Shown one piece after another: positions 34,300 to 42,879 of a stretch of 64,000 nt of DNA. The first letter of the stretch is position 1; each line of letters opens with the position of its first letter. The DNA comes from Nocardia terpenica. Lineage in GTDB: Bacteria > Actinomycetota > Actinomycetes > Mycobacteriales > Mycobacteriaceae. Below the pieces are notes generated by a model that saw nothing but the letters and a program-made list of their open reading frames with translations, was not told where the DNA came from and ran no database searches. The stretch spans positions 1,240,001 through 1,304,000 of the forward strand of contig NZ_JABMCZ010000001.1 of assembly GCF_013186535.1 (NCBI RefSeq). Direction: 5' to 3'. The position numbers were made by a program, and so were the translations under genes.

Positions 34300-35201
34300 C
34301 CGACGCCGAATTCCGTTCGGGTTTCATCTGTTTCGTCGGCCGACCCAATACCGGCAAGTCGACGCTCACCAATGCCATGGTGGGACAGAAGATCGCGATC
34401 ACCTCGTCGCGGCCGCAGACCACCCGGCACACCATTCGCGGCATCGTGCACCGCGAGCACGCCCAGCTGATCCTCGTCGACACCCCCGGCCTGCACCGGC
34501 CGCGCACGCTGCTCGGGCAGCGGCTCAACGACCTGGTGCGCGACACCTACTCCGAGGTCGACCTCATCGCGATCTGCATTCCCGCGGACGAGAAGATCGG
34601 CCCCGGCGACCGCTGGATCGTGCAGCAGATCAGGCAGATGGCGCCGAAGACGACCGTCGTCGGCGTGGTCACCAAGATCGACAAGGTGGGCAAGCAGGCC
34701 GTCGCCGAACAGCTGCTGGCCGTATCGCAGTTACTCGGCCCCGAGGCCGAGGTGGTGCCGGTCTCCGCGGTCAAGGGCGAACAGGTGGAACTGCTGGTCG
34801 ACCTGATCGCCTCGAAGATGCCGGAGGGCCCGGCCTTCTACCCGGACGGCGAGCTGACCGACGAGCCCGAGGAAACGCTCATGGCCGAGCTGATCCGCGA
34901 GGCCGCGCTCGAGGGCGTCCGCGACGAACTGCCGCACTCGCTGGCCGTGGTGATCGAGGAGGTGCTGCCCCGCGAGGAGCAGGAGGGCATGCTCGACGTG
35001 CACGCCATCCTCTACGTGGAGCGCCCGAGCCAGAAGGCGATCATCATCGGCAAGGGCGGCTCCCGCCTGAAAGAGGTCGGCACCGCCGCCCGCAAACAAA
35101 TCGAGCACATCCTGGGGACCCGCATCTACCTGCACCTGCACGTGAAGGTCGCCAAGGACTGGCAGCGCGACCCCAAGCAGCTGGGGCGTTTGGGGTTCTG
35201 A
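34296..35201 (+). CDS. era: GTPase Era
   Basis: 301 aa. G1 GRPNTGKSTLTNAMVG, G2 in SSRPQTTRHTIRG, G3 DTPGLHRPRTLLG, G4 TKIDKVGKQ, and a C-terminal KH domain (KAIIIGKGGSRLKEVGTAAR). It binds the 3' end of 16S rRNA and couples ribosome assembly to growth. The TGA stop (35199-35201) overlaps the first bases of the palindrome that opens the next repeat array. Confidence 0.97.
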   Translation: MTDAEFRSGFICFVGRPNTGKSTLTNAMVGQKIAITSSRPQTTRHTIRGIVHREHAQLILVDTPGLHRPRTLLGQRLNDLVRDTYSEVDLIAICIPADEKIGPGDRWIVQQIRQMAPKTTVVGVVTKIDKVGKQAVAEQLLAVSQLLGPEAEVVPVSAVKGEQVELLVDLIASKMPEGPAFYPDGELTDEPEETLMAELIREAALEGVRDELPHSLAVVIEEVLPREEQEGMLDVHAILYVERPSQKAIIIGKGGSRLKEVGTAARKQIEHILGTRIYLHLHVKVAKDWQRDPKQLGRLGF

Positions 35202-35475
35202 TTCCGGCCAAAAGCATGCCGGAATCACAGACTGGTGGCATGTCGGACTGGCGGGTGGTGGCGTGCCGGACTGACGGGGTGGTGGCGTGCCGGATTGGTG
35301 GGTGGTGGCATGTCGGACCGATGGGGGTGGTGGCGTGCCGGATTGGTGGGTGGTGGCATGTCGGACCGATGGGGGTGGTGGCGTGCCGGATTGGTGGGTG
35401 GTGGCATGTCGGACCGATGGGGGCGGTGGCGTGCCGGATTGGCGGGTGGTGGCAGGCTCGACTAACGGATTGGTG
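35200..35475. repeat. Palindrome plus 24/48-bp tandem repeat array after era
   Basis: A 27-nt hairpin at 35200-35226 (arms GATTCCGGC/GCCGGAATC, loop CAAAAGCAT) begins inside the era stop codon. About ten head-to-tail 23-25-bp units follow, built on GGTGGCRTGYCGGA; each repeats the right-arm sequence GCATGCCGGA. From 35285 two alternating units form an exact 48-bp higher-order period (GCGTGC at 35285, 35333, 35381, 35429). Because 48 is divisible by 3, spurious open frames run through it. No promoter or gene is supported in 35,202-35,618 beyond a GGAAGGA site for the next gene. Confidence 0.88.
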
Positions 35476-35618
35476 ACATGTTCGACCGGGAGGGGCGTGG
35501 TTCGGTCGCGGGCGGGCTCGTGCTGGAGTACATTCGCGGCCTCGGCCTGTTGATCGGCGGGGCGGAATCCGCTGTGTTTTGCCGTCGACGCGTCGGCCGA
35601 GCAGCGGAAGGACGCAGT

Positions 35619-37190
35619 ATGAGTATCGACACCGCTCGGCCGGAGCCTGCCGAAGTTCCCGAATCCGCTGCGGCGGAACAGATTCACCGGTCCGATGGGC
35701 GGGTCGAGCTCGGTGCGGGGGTGGTTCTCGACGATCCCACGCTGGCCAATGCGGATCTGCGGCCGGTGCCGATTGCCCGGCGGCGCTGGACCACCTACAA
35801 CTTCATGGCGCTGTGGGTCGGGATGGCGCACAATGTGGCGTCCTGGACGTTGGCGTCCGGGTTGATCGCGGTCGGCATGAACTGGGTGCAGGCGGTGGGG
35901 ACCATTGCGCTGGCCAATGTCGTTGTGCTGGCGCCGATGCTGCTCACCGGGCATGTGGGCACCAAGTACGGCATCCCGTTCCCGGTGTTCGCGCGCGCGA
36001 GTTTCGGTGTGCGCGGGGCGAATCTGCCCGCCATGATCAGGGCGGCGGTGGCGTGCGCCTGGTTCGGCATCCAGTCCTGGATCGGCGGCGAGGCCATTTT
36101 CGTGCTGGCCGGAAAGTTGTTGGGGGACAGTTGGTCCCATGCCGGGCAGATCGGCGGCTATCCGTGGACGCAGTGGCTGTCGTTCGCGCTGTTCTGGTTG
36201 CTCGAGGTGGCGATCATCGCGCGCGGCATGGAGGCGTTGCGCCGGTTCGAGAACTGGGCCGCGCCGCTGGTGATCGTCGGCGCGGTGGCCCTGCTGGCAT
36301 GGATCGCGGTCAAGGCGGGCGGGTTCGGGCCGCTGGTGAGCGAGCCGTCGAAACTGGGCTGGGGCCACGGCTTCTGGACGGTGTTCTTCCCGTCGCTGAT
36401 GGGCATGATCGGGTTCTGGTCCACGCTGTCGCTGAACATTCCCGACTTCACCCGCTTCGGCGGCAGCCAGCGCGCCCAGGTGCGCGGGCAGGCGCTCGGG
36501 CTGCCGACCACGATGACGCTGTTCGCGGTGCTGGCGGTGCTGGTGACCTCGGGCACCCAGGCGGTGTACGGGGCGCCGATCTGGGATCCGGTGCAGGTGG
36601 CGGCGAAGATGGACTCCGTGGCGGGCACCCTGTTCGCGCTGGTGATCGTGCTGGTGGCCACGCTGTCGGTGAATATCGCCGCCAATATCGTCAGTCCCGC
36701 CTACGACCTGTCCAATCTGGTGCCCAAGCTGATCGGCTTCCGCACCGGCGCGGTGATCACCTGCGTGCTCGGCGTGGTGATCATGCCGTGGCGGCTGATC
36801 GCCAACCCGCACACCTACATCTATACCTGGCTCAATACCGTCGGCGGGCTGCTCGGCACCGTCGCGGGCATCCTCGTCGCCGACTACTGGATCGCCCGCC
36901 GCACCCGGCTGACGGTCCCCGACCTGTACCGCCGCTCCGGCGCCTATTGGTATGCGGGAGGCTGGAATTGGCGCGCCGTGGTGGCCCTGGTGGCCGGTGG
37001 TGTGCTGGCCATCGGCGGCTCGTATTCGACGGTCAGCGACGGCGTGAAGCAGGGGCCGTTCCCGGCCGACGGCATCATTCCGGCGCTTCGCCCTTTGGCC
37101 GACTACGGTTGGGCCGTCGGGCTGGCCTCGGCACTGCTGATCTACCTGGCCCTCGGCCGAGTGTTCCCCCAGCGCCCCGCCGATCGGTGA
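35619..37190 (+). CDS. NCS1-family nucleobase/hydantoin-type cation symporter
   Basis: 523 aa from ATG 35619 (GGAAGGA about 8 nt upstream). NCS1 features: RRWTTYNFMALWVGMAHNVASW near the N-terminus, KYGIPFPVFARASFGVRGANLPA, WFGIQSWIGGEAI and SLNIPDFTRF, with about twelve transmembrane segments and WLNTVGGLLGTVAGILVADYW late. It imports a nucleobase, allantoin or hydantoin with H+ or Na+. Convergent with the amidase gene, 24 nt apart; a shared substrate is possible but not shown. Confidence 0.9.
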   Translation: MSIDTARPEPAEVPESAAAEQIHRSDGRVELGAGVVLDDPTLANADLRPVPIARRRWTTYNFMALWVGMAHNVASWTLASGLIAVGMNWVQAVGTIALANVVVLAPMLLTGHVGTKYGIPFPVFARASFGVRGANLPAMIRAAVACAWFGIQSWIGGEAIFVLAGKLLGDSWSHAGQIGGYPWTQWLSFALFWLLEVAIIARGMEALRRFENWAAPLVIVGAVALLAWIAVKAGGFGPLVSEPSKLGWGHGFWTVFFPSLMGMIGFWSTLSLNIPDFTRFGGSQRAQVRGQALGLPTTMTLFAVLAVLVTSGTQAVYGAPIWDPVQVAAKMDSVAGTLFALVIVLVATLSVNIAANIVSPAYDLSNLVPKLIGFRTGAVITCVLGVVIMPWRLIANPHTYIYTWLNTVGGLLGTVAGILVADYWIARRTRLTVPDLYRRSGAYWYAGGWNWRAVVALVAGGVLAIGGSYSTVSDGVKQGPFPADGIIPALRPLADYGWAVGLASALLIYLALGRVFPQRPADR

Positions 37191-37214
37191 GACTTGCCGG
37201 AATAAAGAGTGGGA

Positions 37215-38639
37215 CTACCCGCCGGATCGTTCCCACCACGGCTCGGGCCGTTCCCGCTCCCAGTGTAGTTCCGATTCCAATTGGGCCGCAACGGAAACCA
37301 GGAGCGGCTCGGAATTGGCCGGGCCCATGAGTTGGGCGCCGACCGGGAGGCCGGTGGCGGTGAATCCGGCGGGGACGTTCACGCTGGGCCAGCCCAGGAT
37401 GTTCCACGGCCAGGTGTAGGGGCAGGCGGCGGTGATCAGGGCGTCGGTGGCCGCGATGCCCAGGCCGTTCATGGCATCGACCGGCGGGGGCGGGGTGGCG
37501 GTCGTCGGCGCGAGGACGATGTCGTAGTCGCGGAAGAAGCCGCCGATCCGCCTGTGCAGCAGCGGTTCCGCGGCGCGCGCGGCGAACAGGGCGGGCCCGT
37601 CCAGCAGCAGGCCCAGCGCGGCATTGACCCGGGTGCGCGAATCGACCTGGGCGCCGGGCAGTTTGGCGAGCTCGGTGCGGATGCCCGCCATCGAGCGCGG
37701 CAGGAAGGTGGTGCCGATCAGCAGCCCGTAGTGCAGGTCGGCGACGGTGACCGCGTGGCCGAGCCGCCGCAGCGCCGCGGCCAGATCGTGCACCCGGGCG
37801 GCGATCTCGCGGTCCAGGGCGGTCCGGGTGGCGGTGAACGGAATGTTCAGCGACAGCGCGATGCGCAGCCGCCCGGGGTCGCGGCCGACCGCGTCGGACA
37901 CCGTCGCGGCGGGCGGGGTGTGCCGATCGCCCGGATGCGGACCGGCGGCCACGTCGAGCAGCAGGGCCGCGTCGGCGACCGTGCGGGCCAGCGGGCCGTG
38001 CACGGTGAGGCCGTTGAACGCCTCCGGCAGCGGCCAGGTGGAGATGCGCCCGCGCTGCGGCTTGATGCCCACCAGATTCGTCCACGCGGCCGGGATGCGC
38101 ACCGAGCCCGCGCCGTCGGAACCCAGTGCGGCGGGCACCAATCCGGCCGCCACCGCGGCCGCCGAACCGCCCGAGGAACCGCCGGGCGTGTGCCCGGCGC
38201 GCCAGGGATTGCGGGTGCAGCCGAAGGCCGCCGCGTCGGTGAACGGCCACTGGCCGATCTCGCAGGTGTTGGTCTTGCCGACGATCACCGCGCCCGCCGC
38301 GCGCAGCCGCCGCGCCGCCTCGGCGTCCTCGGTCTTCGGGGCGAAGTCGCCGCCGCAGCCGAAAGCCGTTGGCTCCCCGGCGAGATCGGTGTCGTCCTTG
38401 ATCGCGATCGGCACGCCCAGCAGCGGCAGCCGCTCCCCGGCGGCCAGGCGGCGGTCGGCGTCGGCGGCCTCGGCGAGCGCCCGCTCGCGGCGCACGATCC
38501 GGAAGGCGTTGAGCGTGGGCTGCGCGGCCTCGATCCGGTCGAGCGCATCCGTGGTCGCGGCCACCGACGTGGTGGTGCCGGAAGCGAGCGCGGCCGCCAC
38601 TTCGGCCAACCCGAGCTCGCGTATCGATGCCATCGCCAT
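37215..38639 (-). CDS. Amidase (amidase signature family)
   Basis: 474 aa from ATG 38639. The Ser-Ser-Lys catalytic elements are visible: Lys in LLGVPIAIKDDTDL, and GHTPGGSSGGSAAAVAAGL followed by GSDGAGSVRIPAAWTNLVG. TACAGT upstream and GGAG before the ATG give a plausible promoter and ribosome site. In M. tuberculosis an amidase gene (amiA2) also sits between era and recO, supporting orthology. Hydrolyses an amide bond; natural substrate unknown. Confidence 0.92.
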   Translation of the reverse strand: MAMASIRELGLAEVAAALASGTTTSVAATTDALDRIEAAQPTLNAFRIVRRERALAEAADADRRLAAGERLPLLGVPIAIKDDTDLAGEPTAFGCGGDFAPKTEDAEAARRLRAAGAVIVGKTNTCEIGQWPFTDAAAFGCTRNPWRAGHTPGGSSGGSAAAVAAGLVPAALGSDGAGSVRIPAAWTNLVGIKPQRGRISTWPLPEAFNGLTVHGPLARTVADAALLLDVAAGPHPGDRHTPPAATVSDAVGRDPGRLRIALSLNIPFTATRTALDREIAARVHDLAAALRRLGHAVTVADLHYGLLIGTTFLPRSMAGIRTELAKLPGAQVDSRTRVNAALGLLLDGPALFAARAAEPLLHRRIGGFFRDYDIVLAPTTATPPPPVDAMNGLGIAATDALITAACPYTWPWNILGWPSVNVPAGFTATGLPVGAQLMGPANSEPLLVSVAAQLESELHWERERPEPWWERSGG

Positions 38640-38769
38640 GTGATCTCCGTCTCCCTGCCGACTGTACCGAACGGTAACCTGGAAATGGTCGTGTGTCCAA
38701 GTCGGGTCCCGGGAGTCGATTTTCGGGACCTCAGCGGCGGTGGTCGCGCAATCGGCCTACCATCTGGGC

Positions 38770-39183
38770 GTGAGGTGGATGTCCCGGGCGTTCGGTTCGA
38801 AAGAGCTACCGCTGCACATGCGTTCGGATCTGGAATCGGAAGGGATCGTGGTGTTCGGTCCCGTGAGTGGCTCCGTCGCGCACCGCAGCTACCGGACGCC
38901 CCTGCACTACGCCTCCTCGAGCTGGGAGAACGTCGCCTTCGGCACTATCGCGATGAGCCGCCGCCGCCTGATCGTCTGGGGCAATCGCGTAGCGCTGGTG
39001 GATGTTCCGCTCGGCCACCCCTCGGTGACGATGGAACTCCAGGGCCGAGAGCGAATGCTGCTCGAGGCCGACAACTCCGGCATCGACCGCACCCGCACCG
39101 GCTGGACCACGCTGCTGTTACGCACCATCCACGCGCCGCGGGTGGCCCAGCTCTACAGCGAAAGCGGAACCGGGCGGCCCTGA
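38770..39183 (+). CDS. Conserved hypothetical protein
   Basis: 137 aa from GTG 38770, preceded by TACCAT ending 6 nt upstream, a leaderless arrangement; ATG 38779 is an alternative. The sequence has no motif I recognise. It is soluble, with a beta-rich middle (GIVVFGPVSGSVAHRSY, SRRRLIVWGNRVALVDV, PSVTMELQG) that might be a PH-like fold. It lies head-to-head with the amidase and ends 8 nt from the convergent metallo-beta-lactamase gene. Confidence 0.65.
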   Translation: MRWMSRAFGSKELPLHMRSDLESEGIVVFGPVSGSVAHRSYRTPLHYASSSWENVAFGTIAMSRRRLIVWGNRVALVDVPLGHPSVTMELQGRERMLLEADNSGIDRTRTGWTTLLLRTIHAPRVAQLYSESGTGRP

Positions 39184-39191
39184 TTCGCGAT

Positions 39192-40040
39192 TCAGGCGTG
39201 GGAGCCGAGAGTCGCGCCGGAGTGCAGAGCGTGGAATTCGGAGCTGCTGTGCGCACTGAACACCGTGACCTCGCCGTTGTGCGTGTGGAGCAGTTCGCGT
39301 AGTCGTTCGTGGTTGGTGTGTCGGGCGCCGGTCAGTGCCTCGACCTGTTTTTCGAACATCGCGGCGCCGATCGGGACGGGTGGGCGGGCCGGATCGACCT
39401 GGGCGGGATGGAAATACGAGTCGCCCGCGTGCAGGAGCCAGCCGTGGCCGGTGTCGACGGCGACGGCGGTGTGGCCGTAGCTGTGCCCGGCCAGCGGGAT
39501 CAGCAGGATCGACGGCGGTAGGCCGGTGAGGTCGCGGACGGCGTCGAAGCCGAACCAGGGCTCGCCGTGTTCGCTGTAGCGCTCCCAGGCCGGGCCGTGC
39601 GCGAATTGCGCTGCCAGGTACCGGGATTGCTCGCGGCCGCCGTGCGCGCCGCGCAGCGAGTCGAGTTCGACGGCGTGCACATGCACTCGGGCGTGCGGGA
39701 ATTCGGCCAGGCCGCCCGAGTGATCGCGATCGAGGTGGGTGAGCACGATGTCGCGCACGTCGGTGCGGCGGTAGCCGAGCGCCTCGATCCTGCGGGCGAC
39801 GGTGTGGGTGAGGTCGAGCACCGGACGGGTGAGCCGCACGAAGCCGCGACCCAGCCACCGGTCCGGATCGTGCACCGCGTTCTCGCCGATTCCGGTGTCC
39901 ACCAGGGCGAGTCCGGTGTCGTGCTCGATGAGCAGGCAGTGGCAGACCAGTTCGGCGCGGCGGAACACCCCGGCCCGGCCGTCGAACAAGCGCCCGCCGA
40001 ACGGCCGCATGGTGCCGCCGTCGAGGTGGTGGATTCGCAT
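39192..40040 (-). CDS. Metallo-beta-lactamase-fold hydrolase (lactonase-like)
   Basis: 282 aa from ATG 40040, overlapping the TetR stop (ATGA). The zinc motif is VLTHLDRDHSGGLAEF (HxDxDH), with later ligands in LAGHSYGHTAV and HAGDSYFH. The N-terminal LIEHDTGLALVDTGIGENA matches lactonase-like members of the superfamily. Coupled to the TetR regulator, so induced by whatever that repressor binds; an N-acyl lactone, lactone or ester is a reasonable guess. Confidence 0.85.
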   Translation of the reverse strand: MRIHHLDGGTMRPFGGRLFDGRAGVFRRAELVCHCLLIEHDTGLALVDTGIGENAVHDPDRWLGRGFVRLTRPVLDLTHTVARRIEALGYRRTDVRDIVLTHLDRDHSGGLAEFPHARVHVHAVELDSLRGAHGGREQSRYLAAQFAHGPAWERYSEHGEPWFGFDAVRDLTGLPPSILLIPLAGHSYGHTAVAVDTGHGWLLHAGDSYFHPAQVDPARPPVPIGAAMFEKQVEALTGARHTNHERLRELLHTHNGEVTVFSAHSSSEFHALHSGATLGSHA

Positions 40041-40603
40041 CAGGAGAGCTCCTTGTCGAGCGTGGTACGCAGGTGATCGGCGACGGCGCGCAGGGGTGCG
40101 GCGTCGCGCCGGGTCTTGGCGAGCAACAGGGCGCCCTCGATCATGGCGAGGACGACGGTCGAAAGCTCCCGGGCGCGAACGGGTTCGAGGCCGCGGTCGG
40201 TGAGGAAGTCGGTGATCGCCGCCTCCCAGGAACCGAATCCGTCGACGCAGGCCCGCCGGATCGGCTCGCTGTCGCCCGCGGTGTCGAGCGCCACCGTGGC
40301 GATCGGGCAGCCGCGCCGGAAGTCCGATTCGGTGAGATCCCGTGCGAGAGCGTCGATTACGGCGTCCAGGTCGCGGGCGGCGAGCGCGGCCGCCAGCAGG
40401 TCCCGCAGCTGCTCGCCGGAGCGGGCGACGGCCTCGGCCGCGAGTTGTTCCTTCCCGCCGGGGAAGTGGAAGTAGAACGAGCCCTTGGGCGCCCCGCCCG
40501 CGCTGACCAACTGGTTCAGCCCGGTCGCGTGGTAGCCCTGGGTGTGGAAGAGGTCGGCGGCGGCGTCGATGAACCGCTGCCGGGAATTGGTGCGCGATGG
40601 CAT
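40040..40603 (-). CDS. TetR-family regulator (LmrA/YxaF-like)
   Basis: 187 aa. N-terminal helix-turn-helix: RQRFIDAAADLFHTQGYHAT, then LNQLVSAGGAPKGSFYFHFPGGKEQL. The C-terminal domain (FRRGCPIATVALDT and AMIEGALLLAKTRRD) matches the LmrA/YxaF branch. It sits upstream of, and overlaps, the metallo-beta-lactamase gene, which it probably represses along with itself through the dyads just upstream. Confidence 0.9.
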   Translation of the reverse strand: MPSRTNSRQRFIDAAADLFHTQGYHATGLNQLVSAGGAPKGSFYFHFPGGKEQLAAEAVARSGEQLRDLLAAALAARDLDAVIDALARDLTESDFRRGCPIATVALDTAGDSEPIRRACVDGFGSWEAAITDFLTDRGLEPVRARELSTVVLAMIEGALLLAKTRRDAAPLRAVADHLRTTLDKELS

Positions 40604-40612
40604 GCGACGACC

Positions 40613-40643
40613 ATAGCGACAACTATGACGACTGGTCTAGTGA
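40613..40643 (-). promoter_or_regulatory. Operator candidates for the TetR/hydrolase operon
   Basis: CATAG (40613-40617) and CTATG (40624-40628) form one dyad. ACTGGTCTAGT (40632-40642) is an imperfect palindrome whose reverse complement contains TAGACCAGT, close to the LmrA-type operator as I remember it. Both lie 10-40 nt upstream of the TetR ATG. Confidence 0.55.
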
Positions 40644-40722
40644 TTACCGACTCGGAATCGGCCGATGAGCGGGCAGGCGTGGCGGATCGAGCGTGTCGAT
40701 GCGGCATGCGAGGATGTGGGGC

Positions 40723-41499
40723 GTGCGGTTGTATCGGGATCAGGCTGTCGTGCTGCGTCAGCACAAGCTGGGGGAGGCCGATCGCATCGTCACGCTGCTC
40801 ACCCGCCAGCACGGCCTGGTGCGGGCGGTCGCGAAGGGGGTGCGGCGCACCCGATCCAGGTTCGGGGCGCGGCTGGAACCGTTCGCCTACGTGGATGTGC
40901 AGCTGTACCCGGGCCGCACTCTCGACACCATCACCCAGGTGCACACCGTGGAGGCGTTCGCCGCCGCCATCGTCGACGACTACGGCCGCTACACCACCGC
41001 CTGCGCGGTGCTCGAGACCGCCGAGCGGCTGGCCGGTGAGGAGCGCGCCCCCGCGCCCCGGCTGCACACCCTGACCGCCGGCGCGCTGCGGGCGATCGCC
41101 GCCCGGCAGCGCCCGCACGAGCTGATCCTGGACGCATTCCTGTTGCGCGCCATGGGTTTCGCGGGCTGGGCCCCGGCCCTGGACGACTGCGCGCGCTGCG
41201 CCACCCCGGGCCCGCACCGCGCCTTCCACGTGGCCGCCGGGGGAGCGGTGTGCGTGCACTGCCGCCCGCCCGGCTCCGCGACCCCCGCCCTGGGCGTCCT
41301 CGACCTCATGAGCGCGCTCTACCGCGGCGCGTGGACCGGCATCGACGCCGTTCCCGACGTCGTCCGCCGCCAGGCCAGCGGCCTCACCGCCGCGCACCTG
41401 CAGTGGCACCTGGAACGCCAGCTGCGCACCCTGCCCCTGATCGAACGCTCCCGCCCGCACGGCGTGAGCGCCGAACCGGCGCAGAGCCGGGTCGGGTGA
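40723..41499 (+). CDS. recO: DNA repair protein RecO
   Basis: 258 aa from GTG 40723, giving the usual start MRLYRDQAVVLRQHKLGEAD. GAGGAT ends 7 nt before the GTG, so it may be leaderless. OB-fold N-terminal domain, then a C-terminal zinc site with two CxxC pairs (CARCATPG and CVHCRPPG). RecO loads RecA with RecF/RecR in gap repair. In mycobacteria recO directly precedes uppS; here two extra genes and a repeat array intervene. Confidence 0.96.
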   Translation: MRLYRDQAVVLRQHKLGEADRIVTLLTRQHGLVRAVAKGVRRTRSRFGARLEPFAYVDVQLYPGRTLDTITQVHTVEAFAAAIVDDYGRYTTACAVLETAERLAGEERAPAPRLHTLTAGALRAIAARQRPHELILDAFLLRAMGFAGWAPALDDCARCATPGPHRAFHVAAGGAVCVHCRPPGSATPALGVLDLMSALYRGAWTGIDAVPDVVRRQASGLTAAHLQWHLERQLRTLPLIERSRPHGVSAEPAQSRVG

Positions 41500-41556
41500 G
41501 CCGGGCCGGGTGAGCGCCCGGGGAATGAAAGCATCGGCCGCGCCGTAGAAGAAGGC

Positions 41557-41979
41557 ATGAAACTCGACACCGCCGCGCGCGATCTCATCGGCCCCGGCGC
41601 CGACGCCACCCTGGTCACGCTGAACCCCGACGGCAGCCCGCAGGTCTCGGTCGTGTGGGTGGCGCTGGAATCCACCCCGGACGGTGACGAACTGGTGGTC
41701 GGGCACCTCTCCGAGCACAAGAAGATCCGCAATGTGCGCCGCGACCCGCGGGTGGCGGTGACGATCCTCGCGCCGGAACTGGGCGAGACCATGCGCCCCT
41801 ACCTCCTGCTCACCGGCACCGCCCGGGTCGTGGAAGGCGGTGCGCCGCAACTCCTCCGCGAGCTGGCCAAGACCCTGGCGACGCCGGGCGCGAAGTTCCC
41901 GCCCGCCGACGCCCCGGATGGCTACCTGACCCGCATCCGCATCGAAAAGGTCGGCGGCGTCGGCCCCTGGGCGCAGTAG
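41557..41979 (+). CDS. PPOX-class F420-dependent flavin/deazaflavin oxidoreductase
   Basis: 140 aa split-beta-barrel protein. Signature segments: ATLVTLNPDGSPQVSVVWVAL, LVVGHLSEHKKIRNVRRDPRVAVTIL and YLLLTGTARVVEGG, matching actinobacterial F420/FMN-binding pyridoxamine-oxidase-like enzymes. Substrate unknown. Followed 7 nt after the stop by a strong terminator. Confidence 0.88.
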   Translation: MKLDTAARDLIGPGADATLVTLNPDGSPQVSVVWVALESTPDGDELVVGHLSEHKKIRNVRRDPRVAVTILAPELGETMRPYLLLTGTARVVEGGAPQLLRELAKTLATPGAKFPPADAPDGYLTRIRIEKVGGVGPWAQ

Positions 41980-41986
41980 ACGGGCC

Positions 41987-42027
41987 ATTGTGACGCCACC
42001 CTCGAGCATTCGTGGCGTCACAATTTT
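41987..42027 (+). terminator. Intrinsic terminator after the PPOX gene
   Basis: ATTGTGACGCCAC and GTGGCGTCACAAT form a perfect 13-bp stem with a 12-nt loop, followed by TTT within CAATTTTCC. This is the most canonical terminator in the window. Its right arm is also the seed of the adjacent repeat units. Confidence 0.75.
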
Positions 42028-42135
42028 CCGGGCGTGCCGTCACCATTCCGGGCGTGGCGTCACCATTCCGGGCGTGCCGTCACCATTTCCGACGCGCTGT
42101 CACAATTTTCCCGGCGCGCTTTTGGCCGGGATCCT
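42018..42135. repeat. 20-22-bp tandem repeats ending in the shared palindrome
   Basis: Units such as CGTCACCATTCCGGGCGTGC repeat at about 42018, 42039, 42059, 42079 and 42099. The last runs into CCCGGCGCGCTTTTGGCCGGG, the same TTTTGGCC-looped palindrome found near 14,750 and 35,200. The array fills the gap between the convergent PPOX and IclR genes. Confidence 0.8.
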
Positions 42136-42138
42136 CCC

Positions 42139-42879
42139 CTACAGCCCCGCCCGGCTCGAGCGGAGAAGGCGGGCCAGGTGGGTGGTCACCAACCCCGCCG
42201 CCTGCTGCACGGCGTGGCCCAGGGCCGGGATGCGGTCGGGCTCGAAAACCGTTGCGGCCAGGGCGGCTACCACCTCTCCGGCGGGGCCGCGCACCGGGGC
42301 CGCGACGCAGGCGACGCCGTAGCGGCGGGTGTCGAGGTCGTAGGCCATGCCGCGGTCGCGGGCGGCGGCGGTGAGGCGGCGCCATTCCAGGGGTGAGAAG
42401 CCTTCCGGCGGTACGGGATTCGGGTGGGCCGCGGTGAGGATCTGTTCGGCTGCCGTCCCGGGCGGCAGCAGCGTGCCGGGGCGGAACGGATACGCCTCCT
42501 CGATCTCGCGGTTGACCGAGGCGATCAGCATGGTGTCGCCGCGATCGGTCAGCGAGAGGGTGAACCCGCCGCGGTCCGTCGCCGCCACCAGCTGCCGCAT
42601 CGGATGCGCGACCGCGGTCCGCAGCAGCTGCGCGGGCTGCCAGGTCTGGCCGAGCCGGAACATGCGCGGGCCCAGGCGGTAGCGGCCCGCGCGCCGCTGC
42701 ACCGCGCCCTCCTCGATGAGCTGCCCGAGCAGCCGGTAGGTGGTGGCCTTCGGCAGCCCGGACGACATCGACAATTCGGTCAGGCCCGCCTCCTCCTCGC
42801 GCACCAGGGCCTCCAGCAGGGCGAACGCCCCCTCCAATACGCCGCGGCCGACGGTCCGCTCCCGTGTCGCTTCGCTCAC
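42139..42879 (-). CDS. IclR-family transcriptional regulator
   Basis: 246 aa from GTG 42879 (GGGAGG 6 nt upstream). The N-terminal winged helix reads GLTELSMSSGLPKATTYRLLG, and the GAF-like effector domain follows (RGGFTLSLTDRGDTMLIASV; GVACVAAPVRGPAGEVVAALA). The target is not evident; neighbours are the divergent uppS and a convergent oxidoreductase. It appears to be an insertion relative to the recO-uppS backbone. Confidence 0.9.
   Translation of the reverse strand: MSEATRERTVGRGVLEGAFALLEALVREEEAGLTELSMSSGLPKATTYRLLGQLIEEGAVQRRAGRYRLGPRMFRLGQTWQPAQLLRTAVAHPMRQLVAATDRGGFTLSLTDRGDTMLIASVNREIEEAYPFRPGTLLPPGTAAEQILTAAHPNPVPPEGFSPLEWRRLTAAARDRGMAYDLDTRRYGVACVAAPVRGPAGEVVAALAATVFEPDRIPALGHAVQQAAGLVTTHLARLLRSSRAGL

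Noticed and set aside
35216..35476. Repetitive-peptide coding frames on both strands
   Set aside because: They exist only because the 24/48-bp unit length is a multiple of three; no ribosome site, start context or family resemblance.
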